Shown piece after piece: positions 11,669-24,159 of a stretch of 64,000 nucleotides of DNA. The stretch covers positions 1-64,000 of the forward strand of contig CM041203.1 of the NCBI GenBank assembly GCA_023078555.1, read 5' to 3'. The notes beneath the pieces were generated by a model. That model was not told where the DNA came from. It was given only the letters and a program-made list of their open reading frames with translations, and ran no database searches. Position 1 is the stretch's first letter. Each line of letters opens with the position of its first letter. Both the position numbers and the translations under genes were made by a program. This stretch comes from Ulva prolifera. Taxonomy: Eukaryota > Chlorophyta > Ulvophyceae > Ulvales > Ulvaceae.

Positions 11669-13342
11669 TCACCAGTCCTGCGAGAGCTTCAGAGCCGCGA
11701 CGGCAAACACGACGAGCACTGCCCCCCGCACGACCCCACGCCCCGCACCCTGTGCGGCCGCGGCCGTTGCACGGTTCACCCCTCTCCCTACAGCGCGCCC
11801 GCCGGCGACGGCCGCGACCGCCGCCCCCACCGCGGCCGCGATGTACGCCACACGCGGGTCTGACGTGGCCGCCGAGGCGACCTTCGCACCCCCGTCAACA
11901 AGGCTCTGTGCGCCGCTGCCGACCGCTGCGGGGGCCGCGGCGAGGTCGTCCAGGGTGGGCAGCGGCACGGCGTCGGGACCGCCCTCCAGGACCCGGAGGC
12001 CGTAGTTCGACGCTACAACAATGGCAATGAGGGCCGATACGGCGGCGATGTCCTTGGGGATGTGGCGCTTGCGGGCGACCTCCGGCAGGGCGAGGTCGAG
12101 GGACGACTTCTCGACAAACTGTTTCACGCCGAGTTCGCCGCCGGCGAAGCCACCGGTGGCGCCAGTCAGCAGGCCGGCGTTCTCTTTGCCAGGATACTTT
12201 CTGGGATCGTCCTGCAGAGTGGACATCGGGTGAGATGCATACAGTGATGGCATGTGGTTACTTGGGATTTATCTAGAGCATGGATGCGTTTGTGAGAATA
12301 CATAGATTACAGAAGGTGCAGTGATCGAGGTTTTGGTGAACGTAGGTAACGAGGACTAGCTAGGGCTGCACTTCAGCAAGCAGAATGAACGCAGGCGAGG
12401 TGGGTGACACAGATGGTTGTGCTTCAGGCTGGGACTCGGGCGCCTGATGCACTGCGAAACGTTGAACAAGAAGCAATACGTGAGGATATGAGTCGGCGCG
12501 GAGGCCTGGAACGCTTCGTGTCATGTGCGAGTGGTTCCACTTGTAGCACCATGGACAGAGTCCACGCTGGGCATCCAGGCAGCACCCCGGAGATATGCAA
12601 CAAGCCGCTCAAATCTTTGATATGACCATTTTAGTCAGTTCGTGACGATCGTGGGCGGCACCTTGACAAACTTGCCTTGACCCAGGTAGATGTCGTTCGG
12701 ACCCGTAGGCTTCTTGGTGCTGGTGCGTTCGCTCTGCTTGGGCTCGTCATTGTAGGCTGTCTCTAAGGCTGCCTTGGCCACGAACTGCTGCAAGCCTGAA
12801 ATACAAGCCCTCTCGGTCAGTCACTGTCGTCCGTAGCGCCACGGCGGTTGGAAGATCGACAAACGCCCCGATCACTGACTGCTCGTAGGCTTGCTTAGTG
12901 TACACCACAAATGCAGCACGCGCGATCTGAGGAACAAACCGAAAATCTTTCAATAAATTTGATCTGTGTTCTCTCCGACGTTGCGTGGAAGAGCGCTACG
13001 CTGTACATGTCAGAGACAAGGCATGCACCAGCACTCAGAGCGGTACGGACAGGGCTTGAAACATCGCAGGCGCCGCACAACACGCAATCACCTGACAGAA
13101 TGCGTTACGCATATTCAATCTATAAGTGAATCTGTAGAAGCGCGTGCTCTAGGCGTCTTGTGTAAGTGGATATGGATGCCATCACAGGGAGAACGTGCGT
13201 GTTCACGCCGGCTCACCTTTCTCACCCCCTGCCCATCCTCCGGCGAGCACTGTCTTATCAGGATACTTCTCGGGACTGTCCTCGACGTATTTGCCCTGTC
13301 CAATGTAGATCTTCTCGGTTTTGGCGTCCCCCGCATCCGGCT
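11669..13342 (-). CDS. Two-repeat GGxAGGE protein with C-terminal membrane segments (unidentified)
   Basis: Three exons join in phase: 13342-13217, 12795-12662 and 12211-11669. The product carries the same unit twice. Copy 1 has IYIGQGKYVEDSPEKYP, AGGWAGGEKGLQQFV and ALETA. Copy 2 has IYLGQGKFVK, DDPRKYPGKE, TGGFAGGELGVKQFV and SLDLA. After the repeats come a hydrophobic helix (AAVSALIAIVVASNYG), an Ala/Gly-rich stretch and another hydrophobic segment before the C-terminal KLSQDW. Splicing the middle exon at 12662 skips a stop 8 codons further on, so the repeat reads through only if spliced. The first exon, which should hold a start and perhaps a targeting peptide, must lie between 13343 and about 13830 and was not found. 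The head-to-head position with an organellar tRNA synthetase fits an organelle protein, but that is inference. I do not recognise a named family. Confidence 0.6.
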
Positions 13343-13831
13343 CTGAGCGCAATCGGGCACGGAAGGCATTAGGTATGACATGACACCTGCTTGAGCTCTT
13401 GCACTGGCATACTGGCACTGTTTGCATCGTGACACGCGGGGATATCATACAGTGTGTAACTTCAACAATTTAAGCAGAGTTCATCCAAGCCCAGTCGTCC
13501 TGAAGCAGCGACACGATAACTAGTTGATACTGGCTCCACTCCACTAGGATTCGTGTTAAATATCTGGCGCTCTGCACAGCTCCAATTAGATGCTTTATAT
13601 CTCAATCTACCTGGAGCTCATACGGCTTCATCGTCCTCTGCGCATGCATGCGTGCGATACCCTCCTCAAGGCAAGGTTGTGGCTCAAACAAAGCAGCTAG
13701 CGCGCTATAGCGTGCCATGTTGCATTGCGCACGCCGGCAGAATAGAGTCGCTGATTCATGTTTATGTGCATGTGGGCTTCGGTGCTCACGCGTCCAGCGG
13801 CCCAACTTCATCGCCCCAGGCACGTAGAGCC

Positions 13832-16800
13832 ATGGCGACAGCGCTCAGCTACGCACTCTGCAGGCCTCGTGTCCTCGCGAGGGCACACAGCTTGCGGCTA
13901 TATTCGCTACAACCTCATGCTCCTCCACGTCGTCTAGGCGATCATGTTCGGACTTTTGCGTCGTCTGCTCCAGCACCTGCTGCCCCTGCGTCCAGCAGCA
14001 ATGGCTCCGACCACGCAGACGCGCCAACCTTTCAGGAAGCCATATTTCGCCTGCAGCAGTTTTGGAGTAGCCGAGGCTGCGTGGTCTGGCTGCCTCACAA
14101 CACCGAGGTGCGCACGTGAGGCAGGCAACAGACCAAGAACACGGGCATGCCACCCCTCCCAACGCACCGCAGCACTGCAGGTCGGCGCCGGCACCATGAA
14201 CCCCGCCACGTTCCTTCGCGTCCTGGGCCCTGAGCCCTGGAATGTCAGCTATCCCGAGCCCTCAGTGCGGCCAGATGACTCCCGCTACGGCCTCAATCCC
14301 AACCGTGTCCAGCGCCACACACAGTTCCAAGTCATCCTCAAGCCTGACCCAGGCAACCCACAGGAGCTGTACCTGCAGTCCCTCGAGGCTCTGGGCATCG
14401 ACACACATGCCCATGACGTCCGCTTCGTTGAAGACAACTGGGAGTCGCCAGCTCTCGGAGCTTGGGGCCTTGGCTGGGAGGTCTGGCTTGATGGCATGGA
14501 GGTCACACAGTTCACATACTTCCAGCAGTCTGGCTCCCAGGCGCTGGAGGTGCCAGCAGTGGAGATCACGTACGGCCTGGAGCGCATCCTGATGTCTCTG
14601 CAGGGCGTTGACCACTTCAAGGACATCCAGTTTGCCCAGGGCGTCACGTATGGCGAGCTCTTCCTGCAGAACGAGTACGAGATGAGTGTCTACAACCTCG
14701 AAGCCGCCACCACAGACAGCCTCAGGCAGCACTTTGCCCTGTATGAGCAGGTGCGGCCTCCTCCGCTTGATCTGTATAGGTGTCCCGCCTCTCACGGCTT
14801 CCTCTGGCAGCATCCAGTCAACAGGGGGGTAATTGGCTGAGCGTGCCAGGTGCTTGGCACTCCGCTAGCATACATAATGATCAGCAGGACAGCTGACGAG
14901 GGCAGGGAGGTAGTCAGTACACATGCTCTTCATGCATGATTCTGCTTGTGGCCGGTGTGCAAGCATCCCTCCCACACCCGGATTGCTTCCGTCCCCGCTC
15001 CACGGCACATTCACCGTGATAGCGCACAGTATAAAACCCAGGATCTGTCCCCAATAGTGCCAAGCCGCACTTGGCTGGATCACACATAACAGCTTCACTG
15101 CCAGACGCCTCACCATAGCACATACATCGCAGCAACGTCTGACATGAATCCCTTGAGCTACCGGAGCCGCTAGAGTCGCCGGCGCCCCTGCGAACATGGC
15201 TATGTAATCACGCATACAGCCCCAACACCATCCCCCCCCCCCCCCCCCTCCCCTCCTCTGGCCAACCGCGAAAGTTTCCGGACGGTGTACAGCATCAGAA
15301 AACCCATGGTGAGGTGGGCAACGTGGTGAGCTGCCGTGCAGGAGACGGAGCGGCTGCTGGAGCGGCGGCTGCCGGTGCCGGCGTACGACCACATCCTCAA
15401 GCTCTCGCACATCTTCAACCTGCTCGACGCACGAGGCGCCGTCGGCTTCACGGAGCGCCAGGACAACTTTGGCCGCATGCGCAACCTCGCGCGCCAGGTG
15501 TCGTCGCTCTACCAGGAGCGCCGCGCCGAGCTTGGCCACCCCCTCGGCACCGTCGCCGCGCTGCCGGTACGCACATGCATGCATGCACGGCCTCCATGCA
15601 CGCATGATGCACATGCATGCGTACACACATCAGACTTCCTGCAGGATCGTCAACGCAGCACGGTCTCCATGCTGCCGATGCACACGGACATGCTGGATTG
15701 CGATCTCCACATGACACAGATTCTTGCGTGTGCTAGACATGGGAGTGAGAGTGAGGGCGAGAGAGTGTCTTTGCAGGACGGAGGCGCAGGGGATGCCGAG
15801 AAGGCGGGGGCGGCCGCCCCAACGGAGGCCGCAGACTTTCTTCTAGAGATCGGCACTGAGGAGATCCCCCCAGCAGAGCTCACGGCAGTGCTGCAGCAGC
15901 TGCGCGACAAGGCGGCCGCGCTGCTTGCCGACCTCCGGCTCGGGCACGGCGGCGTGGACGTCCAGGGTACGCCCCGGCGGCTCACGGTGCGCGTCGCCGC
16001 GCTCGCGCCGCGGCAGGAGGCGGTGTCCGAGGAGCGGCGCGGGCCACCGCGGAAGCGCGCGTACGACGACGACGGCAACCCTACCAAGGCACTGCTAGGG
16101 TTCTGCCGCGGCTGTGGCGTGGACGCCGGGAGTGTGTTCTTCGAGGCCGACAAGAAGGTGCGCGGCGGCTGTCGGCAGGGCGGGGACACACAGGCCTCCG
16201 TGTGCGTGGCAGCGTGCGCCGTACCGCAGCTTTGGTGCAAGGCGCACGGACTGAGGCGCGCTGCGCATGCTGTGTGCGGCGATCGTAGAGCCCAACGCCC
16301 ACGCTGCACCGTCTTTTACCATAGCGCACGCAGATGATGTGTCCCGAATTGTATAGGCAGATTGGCGCTGAGTCCAGCGCGTCCACTCTTGCTTGTCTCC
16401 GGTCCCAAGTGATCACTGAGGTGTCCCAGGCGGGCGTGGCGTAGAGTGACGAAAGTGATCCTGTGCCTACGCTCTCCAATCGTCAGGAGCTGCGTCCCGC
16501 CGCTTCATGTGGCTGGCCGCGCTCAATGGACCAGAGCCATGCCCCTGTGCCCAAGCTTGAGACCAACACCTCCCCTGCCCTCGTACAAATGGCATGCTGG
16601 TCACGTAGACTCATTGGCTCTAGCATCAGCGCTGGTGCAGGGGACAGAGTACTGCTACGTGACGGTCGAAGAGGGTGGCCGGGGGGCCTCAGAGGTCCTC
16701 TCGGAGGCCCTCCCCGGCCTCATCGGGGGCCTCAACTTCTCCAAGTCGATGCGGTGGGAGCCGCACAGCGACTTTGCGTTCTCGCGGCCGCTGCGCTGGC

Positions 16801-19441
16801 TACTCGCGCTGCACGGCGCCGCGGCGGTGCCGATTGCTATCGGCAGCCTGTCCAGCGGCACCGGCACGCGGCTCCTGCGCACATCCAGCCCGCCGACGGC
16901 CACCGTGGCGAGCGCCGCGGAGTACGGGGGCCTGCTGGCCGCGGAGGGCATCATCCTGGACGTGGAGGAGCGGCGGAAGCAGATCTGGGCGGGGGTGACA
17001 GAAGCCGCACAGGTGTCTGCTGCCGCATTCCCCGTACTGCCGTGCCTGGCTGGGTGCTGGTGTGTTAGTGCGTTTCTGTGGCGCTGTGGTAGAGGTGCAA
17101 GTGAAACACAGCCGACGCACGCCGGCATGCCCAGCACGTGTCTGTGCGGGGGGCCCTCGCTGCCTCATGGCCAGGCTGCTGCTATATACCGCATGGTTGC
17201 TTCCGGGCCGTCTGGTGCGCCTGTTGCCGTCAGCTGGTGTCCGGTTTTGTCTCCCACCCCGATGCCTCTCCCATCTGTTCTAGCTGCGATGTCCGCTCCT
17301 GCTCAGCCACATCGACAGCGCCAAGCGCGCTCCTGCAACCCACAGTCAGCCTGCGATACCTGCGCGCAGGCGGATGGCGGCCACATCCCCGAAAACGCTG
17401 AGCTCCTAGAGGAGGTCGCAAACCTCGTGGAGGCCCCGACCGTCATCCGCGGCACCTTCTCCGCTGACTTCCTGCGCCTGCCGGAGGCTGTCCTCGTGAT
17501 GACGATGCGCAAGCACCAGCGCTACTTCCCGGTGTACCGCTCCGACGGCGGCGGCCTGTCCAACGCGTTTGTGACGGTCGCGAACGGCGCGGTCGATCCG
17601 GACGTCACCCGGCTGGGCAACGAGGCTGTGCTGCGTGCGCGCTTTGAAGACGCGGCGTTTTTCTATGATGACGACCTGAAGCGGCCGCTCGCAGACTACG
17701 TGCCGCAGCTCGCCGGCACACTGTTCCACCGGGAGCTGGGTTCGATGCTGGACAAGTCGCGGCGGGAGGTGGCGTTGGTGGCGCCGCTTGCGGAGCTGCT
17801 CGGCCTTCAGGACGCGCAGGCTGCGGCGGGGGCGGCGGCGGAGCTCGCAAAGGCGGACCTTGCGACGGCCGTTGTGACCGAGATGACTTCGCTCGCGGGG
17901 GTGATGGGCCAGCACTACGCGGAGAAGGAGGGTCTGGCTGCGGTGTGTAGATCTCACGACCCTGCATGCAGAGCCCCCGCCGGGCTCAGCAAACCTCCTT
18001 GACAGTGGCATGCATGCATGTACGCAATTGCGCCGGGGGTGCTATCTGCTATCTGCTGCACGCACGGTGGGCTATCACACGCGTGGCGTGTGCTGTGATG
18101 CGGGTGTGCTGTGTGCAGGATGTCGCGCTCGCGATCTACGAGAGCGTGCTGCCGCGGTCCGCGCACGACGCAGTTCCAAGGAGCCGCGCGGGCGTGCTTG
18201 CGTCGGCGGCGGACAAGCTGGACGCGCTGGTCGGCCTCGCGGCGGCGGGCTGCCTGCCGACGGCGAGCGCGGACCGGTACGGCCTGCGCCGCATCACGTA
18301 CGGGCTGCTGCAGACGCTGATCAGCAACGGCGTGCGCGGCAGCATGCGCGGCGCGGTGGCCGCGGCGGCGGAGGTGCAGCCGCTGGACGCCGGGGAGGGG
18401 GTGCAGCGGGACATCGTGGAGTTTGTGACGCGGCGGCTGGAGCAGTTGATCCTCGACGACGGTGCGCCTCACAGCAGATGCTGCGATTGCCTTCGACAGG
18501 GCCAACATCTTATCTGCTGCGCTGTGGGACCTCGGGGGCCTAGGTCCATTTCCAGTTGTTGTAGTGCCTGCACCTGCCAGTGACGCCGGTGGAAGTGCGC
18601 GAGATGATGGTGGGCCGGGCACCTGCCGTACTTGCCTCGCCTGGGCCGGGCAGTTGGTGCTTGTCGGCGGGCAACTCGGGTTTCGCCTGCAGATTTGCCT
18701 GCATGACACTATTCTGCCCTCTGTTGCATTAGTCTGCCCGCAGCATGGACTTGGTCTAACATGAGCATTCAGGCGCGCACAGAGACACGTGGCCAATCAG
18801 GCATGATGCCACACCCGCACACACAAGCGACTGCTGACATCTGTCTGCCCTCCGTCCGCGCATACTGCCCACGCACCTCCCCGGGCAGTGAGCGCTCTGC
18901 GCGGTGAACAACGTAGCTTCGTCCCGGACCTGGCGCATCGTCGCACACACGCACATGAGACGTCACCCGTCGGCGGCGTGCAGGTGTGCCCGCGGAGGCG
19001 GCGCGAGCGGTGCTGAACGAGCGCAGCGACGACGTCGCCCAAGCAGTCGTGTCTGCACGGGAGCTTGCAGCCGAGCTGGCGGCGGGGGAGGCGTCGCCGC
19101 TGCCGGCGGTGACGACCGCCTTGTCTCGGCCGACCCGCCTCGTGCGTGGCAAGGCCGCGGGCGACGGGGCTGCCGTGGACCCGGCCCTGTTCAGCTGCGA
19201 CGAAGAGAAGCAGCTGTGGCAGGCAGTGCAGGAGGTGAAGGGGAAGCTGCATGCGGAGATGGGGGTGAAGGAGTGGGCTGGTACGGTGGTGGCGCTGGTG
19301 GAGCCGGTTGATGCGTTTTTCACAAATGTGCTTGTGATGGCGGAGGATGATGCGGTTCGAGCCAACCGGCTGGCGTTGTCCAAGGCGGTGGCGGGTGTGT
19401 CTCAAGGCTTTGTGGATCTGGCGGAGCTGCCTGGTTTCTGA
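13832..19441 (+). CDS. Glycyl-tRNA synthetase, fused alpha-beta, organellar type
   Basis: This enzyme charges tRNA-Gly with glycine. It is the bacterial type with alpha and beta chains fused, as in plant chloroplasts and mitochondria (Arabidopsis EDD1, about 1067 residues). Eight exons join with matching phase: 13832-14107, 14181-14750, 15342-15566, 15777-16157, 16641-17012, 17370-17942, 18119-18461 and 18984-19441, giving 1065 residues with no broken frame. An N-terminal Arg/Ser/Ala-rich transit-like peptide precedes the catalytic alpha part ([32 protein letters not shown]). The beta part starts near [15 protein letters not shown] and has [10 protein letters not shown], the HD-like [12 protein letters not shown] region and [21 protein letters not shown]. 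The start is the only ATG giving a transit peptide. Introns are 73-590 bases. Confidence 0.95.
15232..15248. repeat. Run of 17 C in a GlyRS intron
   Basis: A pure C homopolymer lies in intron 14751-15341 of the glycyl-tRNA synthetase gene. Exons on both sides join in phase. Confidence 0.9.
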
Positions 19442-19494
19442 AGGGCCTGCTCACGGCTGAACACGGCAGTGTGGAGTGGAGGTGCATTTGCATG

Positions 19495-20631
19495 TTACAG
19501 ATAGGAATGACCTGGGGGAGTAGCTGACACATGTAACAGCCACAGCGGCAAGAGCAGAAGCCAGGATAGGAGGACGGTTGCTATGAGGTGGGTGTGTCGA
19601 CTACTTGCTAGCTGCTGGCCGATATTTGATATGCTGGCCTCGACGGCACCGGCACAGCCAGCTCGTGCAGCCTGAGCAACGGTTTGCCGGACGTCTGGCA
19701 CAGAGCATGCGTGAATAATCTCGTTTGTCCACGCGTGCGGCGCAGGCCGTTCTATTCGCTGCACCAGGCCTGCCTCGCCCTGCCCCCGGTGTCCCCAGTT
19801 TGCATCTGGGTGAGCTTGTTGCTTGTCTGCACCGTTGGTGCCGTTCCTGATGCCTGCCGGGCTTCGAATGCTCTGAACCGCAGCTGTTATACTTGTGTGG
19901 CATACTGTAGATGCCAGGGATCTGACTGCCTCAAGGTGTCTGGGTTTTGCCAAGGCGTGCATCATTTCACCATACACATCATCGCCTGCAGTCTTGTCAC
20001 AGTATGTGGCAACACCGGTTGACACAAACGTGGCAATGCTCCTACACACCAAAGACTGAGCAGCAGGTGAGCTCAGCCACGCTAATACCGCGTGATGTTC
20101 GGTCGCAGGCTGCGCAGTTGATACCCTTCTCTGTGCCACAGCCTGAGCGATAGCTTGGACCGCCTTGGTTGTGCTCATCCCCACGACGATCCCCACGAGG
20201 TTCTGCCCTCGATCACTCAGCGCAGCTTCTATGAGACTGTCCATCATGCTTGGCTGCCCCGCTGTTCTAGCTGCCAGGCCATCAACAACTCTTGACATGG
20301 CATCTATGCACTCGGGGGAAGACCCCAGCTTGAAAAGCCTCTTGATGGACTCGGGGCATTCATCGGTACTCCGTGCATGAACGTAATCACTCAAGTCTTG
20401 TGTCAGCAGCCGAAGCGTCGAGGCGATTGTCCTCCACGATTCAAGAGTGTCGCTGTACGCCTTCCAGACCGTCCAACGTCTATATAACGTGCAATCCTGC
20501 CTCTTTCTGTAAGCAAATATAGCAATGGCACTTAAGCAGGCTACTCCAAAGACTAATCTAGCACGGCGGTAATGAGGGTGATCAGGCATGCCGGTCCAAA
20601 GATGCAAGGTGTTTGTAGCGCTACAAAACAC
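19495..20631 (-). CDS. PP2-A10-like membrane protein
   Basis: A single open frame of 378 codons. An N-terminal hydrophobic segment (VFGVACLSAIAIFAY) follows a possible later start at MPDHPHYRR. A soluble helical region comes next, then FVSTGVATYCDKTAGDDVY and a LAKPRHLEAVRSLASTVC stretch, with a hydrophobic helix at the C-terminus (LIATVLLSWLLLLPLWLLHV). The STGVATY.DKT..D.Y....AL..P.H...VR.L..SVC pattern resembles the plant proteins annotated as PHLOEM PROTEIN 2-LIKE A10, whose function is not settled. It ends only 53 bases from the GlyRS stop, so the two transcripts converge and probably overlap. Confidence 0.6.
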   Translation of the reverse strand: MFCSATNTLHLWTGMPDHPHYRRARLVFGVACLSAIAIFAYRKRQDCTLYRRWTVWKAYSDTLESWRTIASTLRLLTQDLSDYVHARSTDECPESIKRLFKLGSSPECIDAMSRVVDGLAARTAGQPSMMDSLIEAALSDRGQNLVGIVVGMSTTKAVQAIAQAVAQRRVSTAQPATEHHAVLAWLSSPAAQSLVCRSIATFVSTGVATYCDKTAGDDVYGEMMHALAKPRHLEAVRSLASTVCHTSITAAVQSIRSPAGIRNGTNGADKQQAHPDANWGHRGQGEAGLVQRIERPAPHAWTNEIIHACSVPDVRQTVAQAARAGCAGAVEASISNIGQQLASSRHTHLIATVLLSWLLLLPLWLLHVSATPPGHSYL

Positions 20632-21053
20632 GCCTATACGTCAACAGCCTTCACATACTCTGGCTTCTACACATTACCGAAGCGGGATCGTGCAGTGACC
20701 TCCGGCCAGCAGTGGCGCGGACACTGCCATGCCGACGTGTATGTTGTGCGTCATCTCCATGAGCCGTGAGGAAGCCCGAAACAACTGTTGCTGACGTGCT
20801 GGCGTGCGACGTATCGGCAGCTTCTTGTCATGTTACTCACTGCTGGTGACCGATACAGCTGTATCGGTCATCATGGACCTGTACACAGTTCCATCGCTGC
20901 ACGCAGCTGCATCAGCTCTTTGTGAACGCCCATGGCCCACCAATGTGTTTTCGCACATGCCGCCGCGCAAGTCCGCACTGAAGTCACACAATCGAAGAAG
21001 GAATCACATCCGCGGTGCCCCATGATGGGTTGAGCCTGGGCAGGAGGGGCAAC
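20632..21053. other. Intergenic stretch, nothing seen
   Basis: I see no gene with support. It should hold the promoter of the PP2-A10-like gene on the minus strand. Confidence 0.4.
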
Positions 21054-21893
21054 TTACAACAGACATGCTGGGTCAGTTTGTGCATGGGCTTCCAGCATCA
21101 TCAGCAACACAGACAGCTGCAACAAGTCAACAATGTCGTTCAATCCGTGACACATCTGTGAATAAGTTGAGGCCAGATTCTCAGGCTGCATCAACATGCA
21201 GCTAGTGAGAAACAAGCGCTGGGCCAGGAATAATCCTGCAACCACATGGTAAGCAGACAGAATGGCCATCCAGGCAGACCACAGTGGCGAGTAGCGTTCA
21301 CCCACCCGTCAGCTGTCGCAATCACTGCAGCCTGACCATAGCAGGAGGGGCACGACATACTCCTCCAGATGCCAGGGCCAGATCAGGATGCATATCACAG
21401 GAAGACATATGAAACATTACACAACCTGACCGAAGCAAAGACCACAATGGCAGCCTCAGGCCACACCCAGCAAATACATTCGGACAGGCACAGCTCGGAG
21501 CCTGCTGCGCACTCTCTGCAAGGAATTCGCTCTTAGCTCAGCAAGGCATGCCATGCCATGTGTCCTGTTCTATTGCCACCGTTGCCCGTGGGCTGCTGCC
21601 GATGGACATGTTGCAAAGCGTTGCTTACATATGGCAAGTCACAAAGGAATGGTTACACAGCACCTGCCTCATAGAATACATTCAACATCATGGACCGCCA
21701 TGCCGAAATGACGCATGTGTCCCAAACCCACCTGCAGCCAGCCAATTTCCTGGCAATGTCCAGGCAGCTGTGCAGCGAGTCTGTCAAGCACTAGCAGCCT
21801 TGCACAGCTTGCAAGGCTGTCAACAGTGCACGCGTGGCATGCTGCAGATGGGCCCAGCGAGGGAACAGGAGCAGACGTGCATAACCAGGACAT
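21054..21893 (-). CDS. Possible exons of a small hydrophobic protein
   Basis: Two minus-strand pieces look like exons. One contains ARLLVLDRLAAQLPGHCQEI and ends at a good donor (CTGCAG|GTGGGT, near 21730). The other, about 21305-21054, contains WMAILSAYHVVAGLFLAQ and DIVDLLQLSVLLMMLEAH before a stop. Together they would give a short helical, membrane-prone protein; the spacing of the hydrophobic parts recalls peroxisomal PEX11 proteins, but I cannot align it. The first exon and the exact junctions are not resolved. This is a weak call. Confidence 0.2.
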
Positions 21894-22173
21894 CTACTGC
21901 ATGCGGCCCGCCTTGTGGCGGGTGGCTCCCGACCAGCAACCGGCAACGAGAGCCCCTGTAAGCACCTTGCATCTGCGGCCTGCTGTGTTACTGCAAGATC
22001 TGTCACCATTACGACCCCGCAAACAGACTGAGTATGGACGACCCAGCTGTGGTAGTGCTGGAGTCGGCCCTGCTGGAGGGCCGCCATGTTGGTCCTGCCT
22101 CCCCATTAGGACTCAGCGTCACCATGCATGTCCTCCCAAACAGCTGTCCAGCATATGCACACCTCGCGAAATT

Positions 22174-24159
22174 TCACTCACCTGGCCCTCCGGACTGCTG
22201 TTGCTCCCAGAGCTTTGCAAAGGTCTGAGACACGAGCAGCGGGAAGCCGATCGTGGCGTCGATGCATACTTTCACTGCCCGGCCGTCCAGCCGGATCTTC
22301 CCCCACGACACCGCCTCGTCCGGGCGGGCCCCGGAGTCCGAGCCGTCAAACTCCTGCGCCGTGTTGAGCAACACACAGTAGTCGCAGCCGTTGCGCATGA
22401 GGTTGGCGTTCAGGATATGGTGCTTTGGGAGGCCTCCTCCCAGGATGATGGCCCCTGTGCGGGTCTTACATTTCAGGGCCTCGTTGTTCATGCCCCGGAT
22501 GTCCTCGATGATGTCACACCGAAGGCCTGGATTGCGTACAGAGTGGAAGAACATCATGTCCCCGATCGAACCGTCCGTTATGGCTGGACAGTAGACTGGG
22601 ATGCCATTCTTCCAGCACCTGCATGCATGTCCTGTCGGCTGGCCTGGCACAAATCAATACTGCCGTGCGAGTTGCTGCGTCGACATGACGGTGCATGGCT
22701 GTGTACTGATGCCTGTGTCTGTAGGGGGAATGCAGGTGGAGTGACAGTGCAAGTTTCTTGATCCGGCTGATGGTGGTCATGGCAATGGGGATGCCACTGC
22801 AGGTAACGATACAGAAGGAGTACAGTCGAGCCCAGCGCAACGCCAGTTGCTGCTGCTACTGCTGTGGTGACAGGGCGGTCCTACACAAGCCGCATAGTCA
22901 TGGGGGTAGCAGGGCTGCATGCTGGCTGAGCTGGCAAATCGTGAGATGGAGTGGCGGACACACCAGTAGTAGACGCTATCCTCGTTTGCTATCCTCTCGC
23001 CCAGCCGTGCAATCATCCTGGAAGGCGACCAGTTGACCTGCTTCTCTTCTTGCTGTTGTAGCATTTCATCAAGGATGGGGGTCATGAACTCTTCAAAAGC
23101 ACAGTAATTGTTGTTCGGTACCAGCATGTTCCCGATGCGATTTGGCCCTTCAGCCTCAACTCCTTTCCAGAGAGGTAGAACGAGCCTATGTAAGTTGGTG
23201 CAAGGCATTTGATAAGATCTTCCTCGACACCTCCTGCATCAGGTCTGAGCTTGTGTTGGGCATGCGAGGACAGCATTCCGCCTGGGCATGCGCACTGAAA
23301 GTGATTTGCCACGGCACTATGAATGAGCCTGGTGTGTATGTAGTTACAAAGGACAGAGGCCGGGAAGCGAGCCGTTGCCAGGAATACACACGCAAATCCA
23401 CTCACGCAGTCATGGCACTAGGCCGTGTATGTATGCATGATTACATAGCCGTATCCATTTGGACATTGACAACTCCGAAAACCGGGACCGGTGTGTGGGT
23501 GCACAGAACACTCTGCAGGTAAGCAACTCGAAGGTAGGAAAAGACCTGCAGTGGTGACCATCACATCTATCAGTTTGTTCTTGCAAAGGAACTTTAAGAT
23601 CTCGCGTGTGCCAGATGAGATCAAGTTTGATGTGAAGCCAAGGAAAATTTTGCACGGCTTCCCCTGAGTCTCCTGGTTTGGACTGTCCGTGCTGCCATCT
23701 GGGAACATCTGTCTTCCCTTGATCTGAACATGAGAGGTAATGCACAGGCGCGCATGCAAGAGACATGACGAAGACGTCCGTGCTTGAGATGGGCATTGTC
23801 AGATGGGCACAGGCGATGACAGCCGATACTTCATCCATGCTGCACAAATGATTGAATCACTGCCAGGGCAAGCAGCGACGTTGTACTGAGGGAATTCAGG
23901 TCACAGATGGCAGCTCATCCAACTGTGTGTGCGCACAGTTGACAGCAGGGGTGCAAAGGGTCACACCATGTCATTCACAACATTGACCGCTTCCCCCATG
24001 TTCGTGGCTTGGAAGCCTGAACGTAGCAATTGCGTCCATCACAGCATCTATATCACGGCCATTCTCAAAATTGTGGCCTTGCACTATGGGGGTTCCTTCT
24101 GGAAGGGGCTCTGAACGTAGCAAAACGCTCTGCACAAAAGCGGACAAATGTAAGAGCAT
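22174..24159 (-). CDS. DHPS: Deoxyhypusine synthase, with two frame breaks
   Basis: It transfers the aminobutyl group of spermidine, using NAD, to one lysine of eIF5A, the first step of hypusine formation in the cytosol. Exons are about 24159-23967, 23723-23546, 23233-22964 and 22618-22174. Motifs include [97 protein letters not shown] and [18 protein letters not shown]; the Lys of SWGKI is the known catalytic residue. The frame breaks twice inside conserved sequence. Near 24018, ATF must join [10 protein letters not shown]. Near 23145, ELRLKG must join PNRIGN, repaired by one added base; splice phase downstream also demands that base. Either assembly errors or a damaged copy. The start could be ATG 24159 or lie in an upstream exon. 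Confidence 0.9.

Noticed and set aside
11203..12030. Plus-strand open frame of 275 codons, rich in Arg, Pro and His
   Set aside because: It lies antisense to the last exon of the two-repeat membrane protein; the Arg/Pro bias is the expected shadow of Gly/Ala-rich coding on the other strand.
12611..12662. Stop codon soon after the second exon of the repeat protein, suggesting two separate genes
   Set aside because: A GTGCCG donor at 12661 joins in phase to 12211 and completes the second repeat copy exactly, so one gene is the better reading.
17954..18796. Minus-strand open frame of 280 codons
   Set aside because: It covers glycyl-tRNA synthetase exon 7 and its introns in antisense; the plus-strand frame has the family motifs.
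21715..22761. Plus-strand open frame of 348 codons
   Set aside because: Its right half is antisense to the last exon of deoxyhypusine synthase, and its left half shows no motif.
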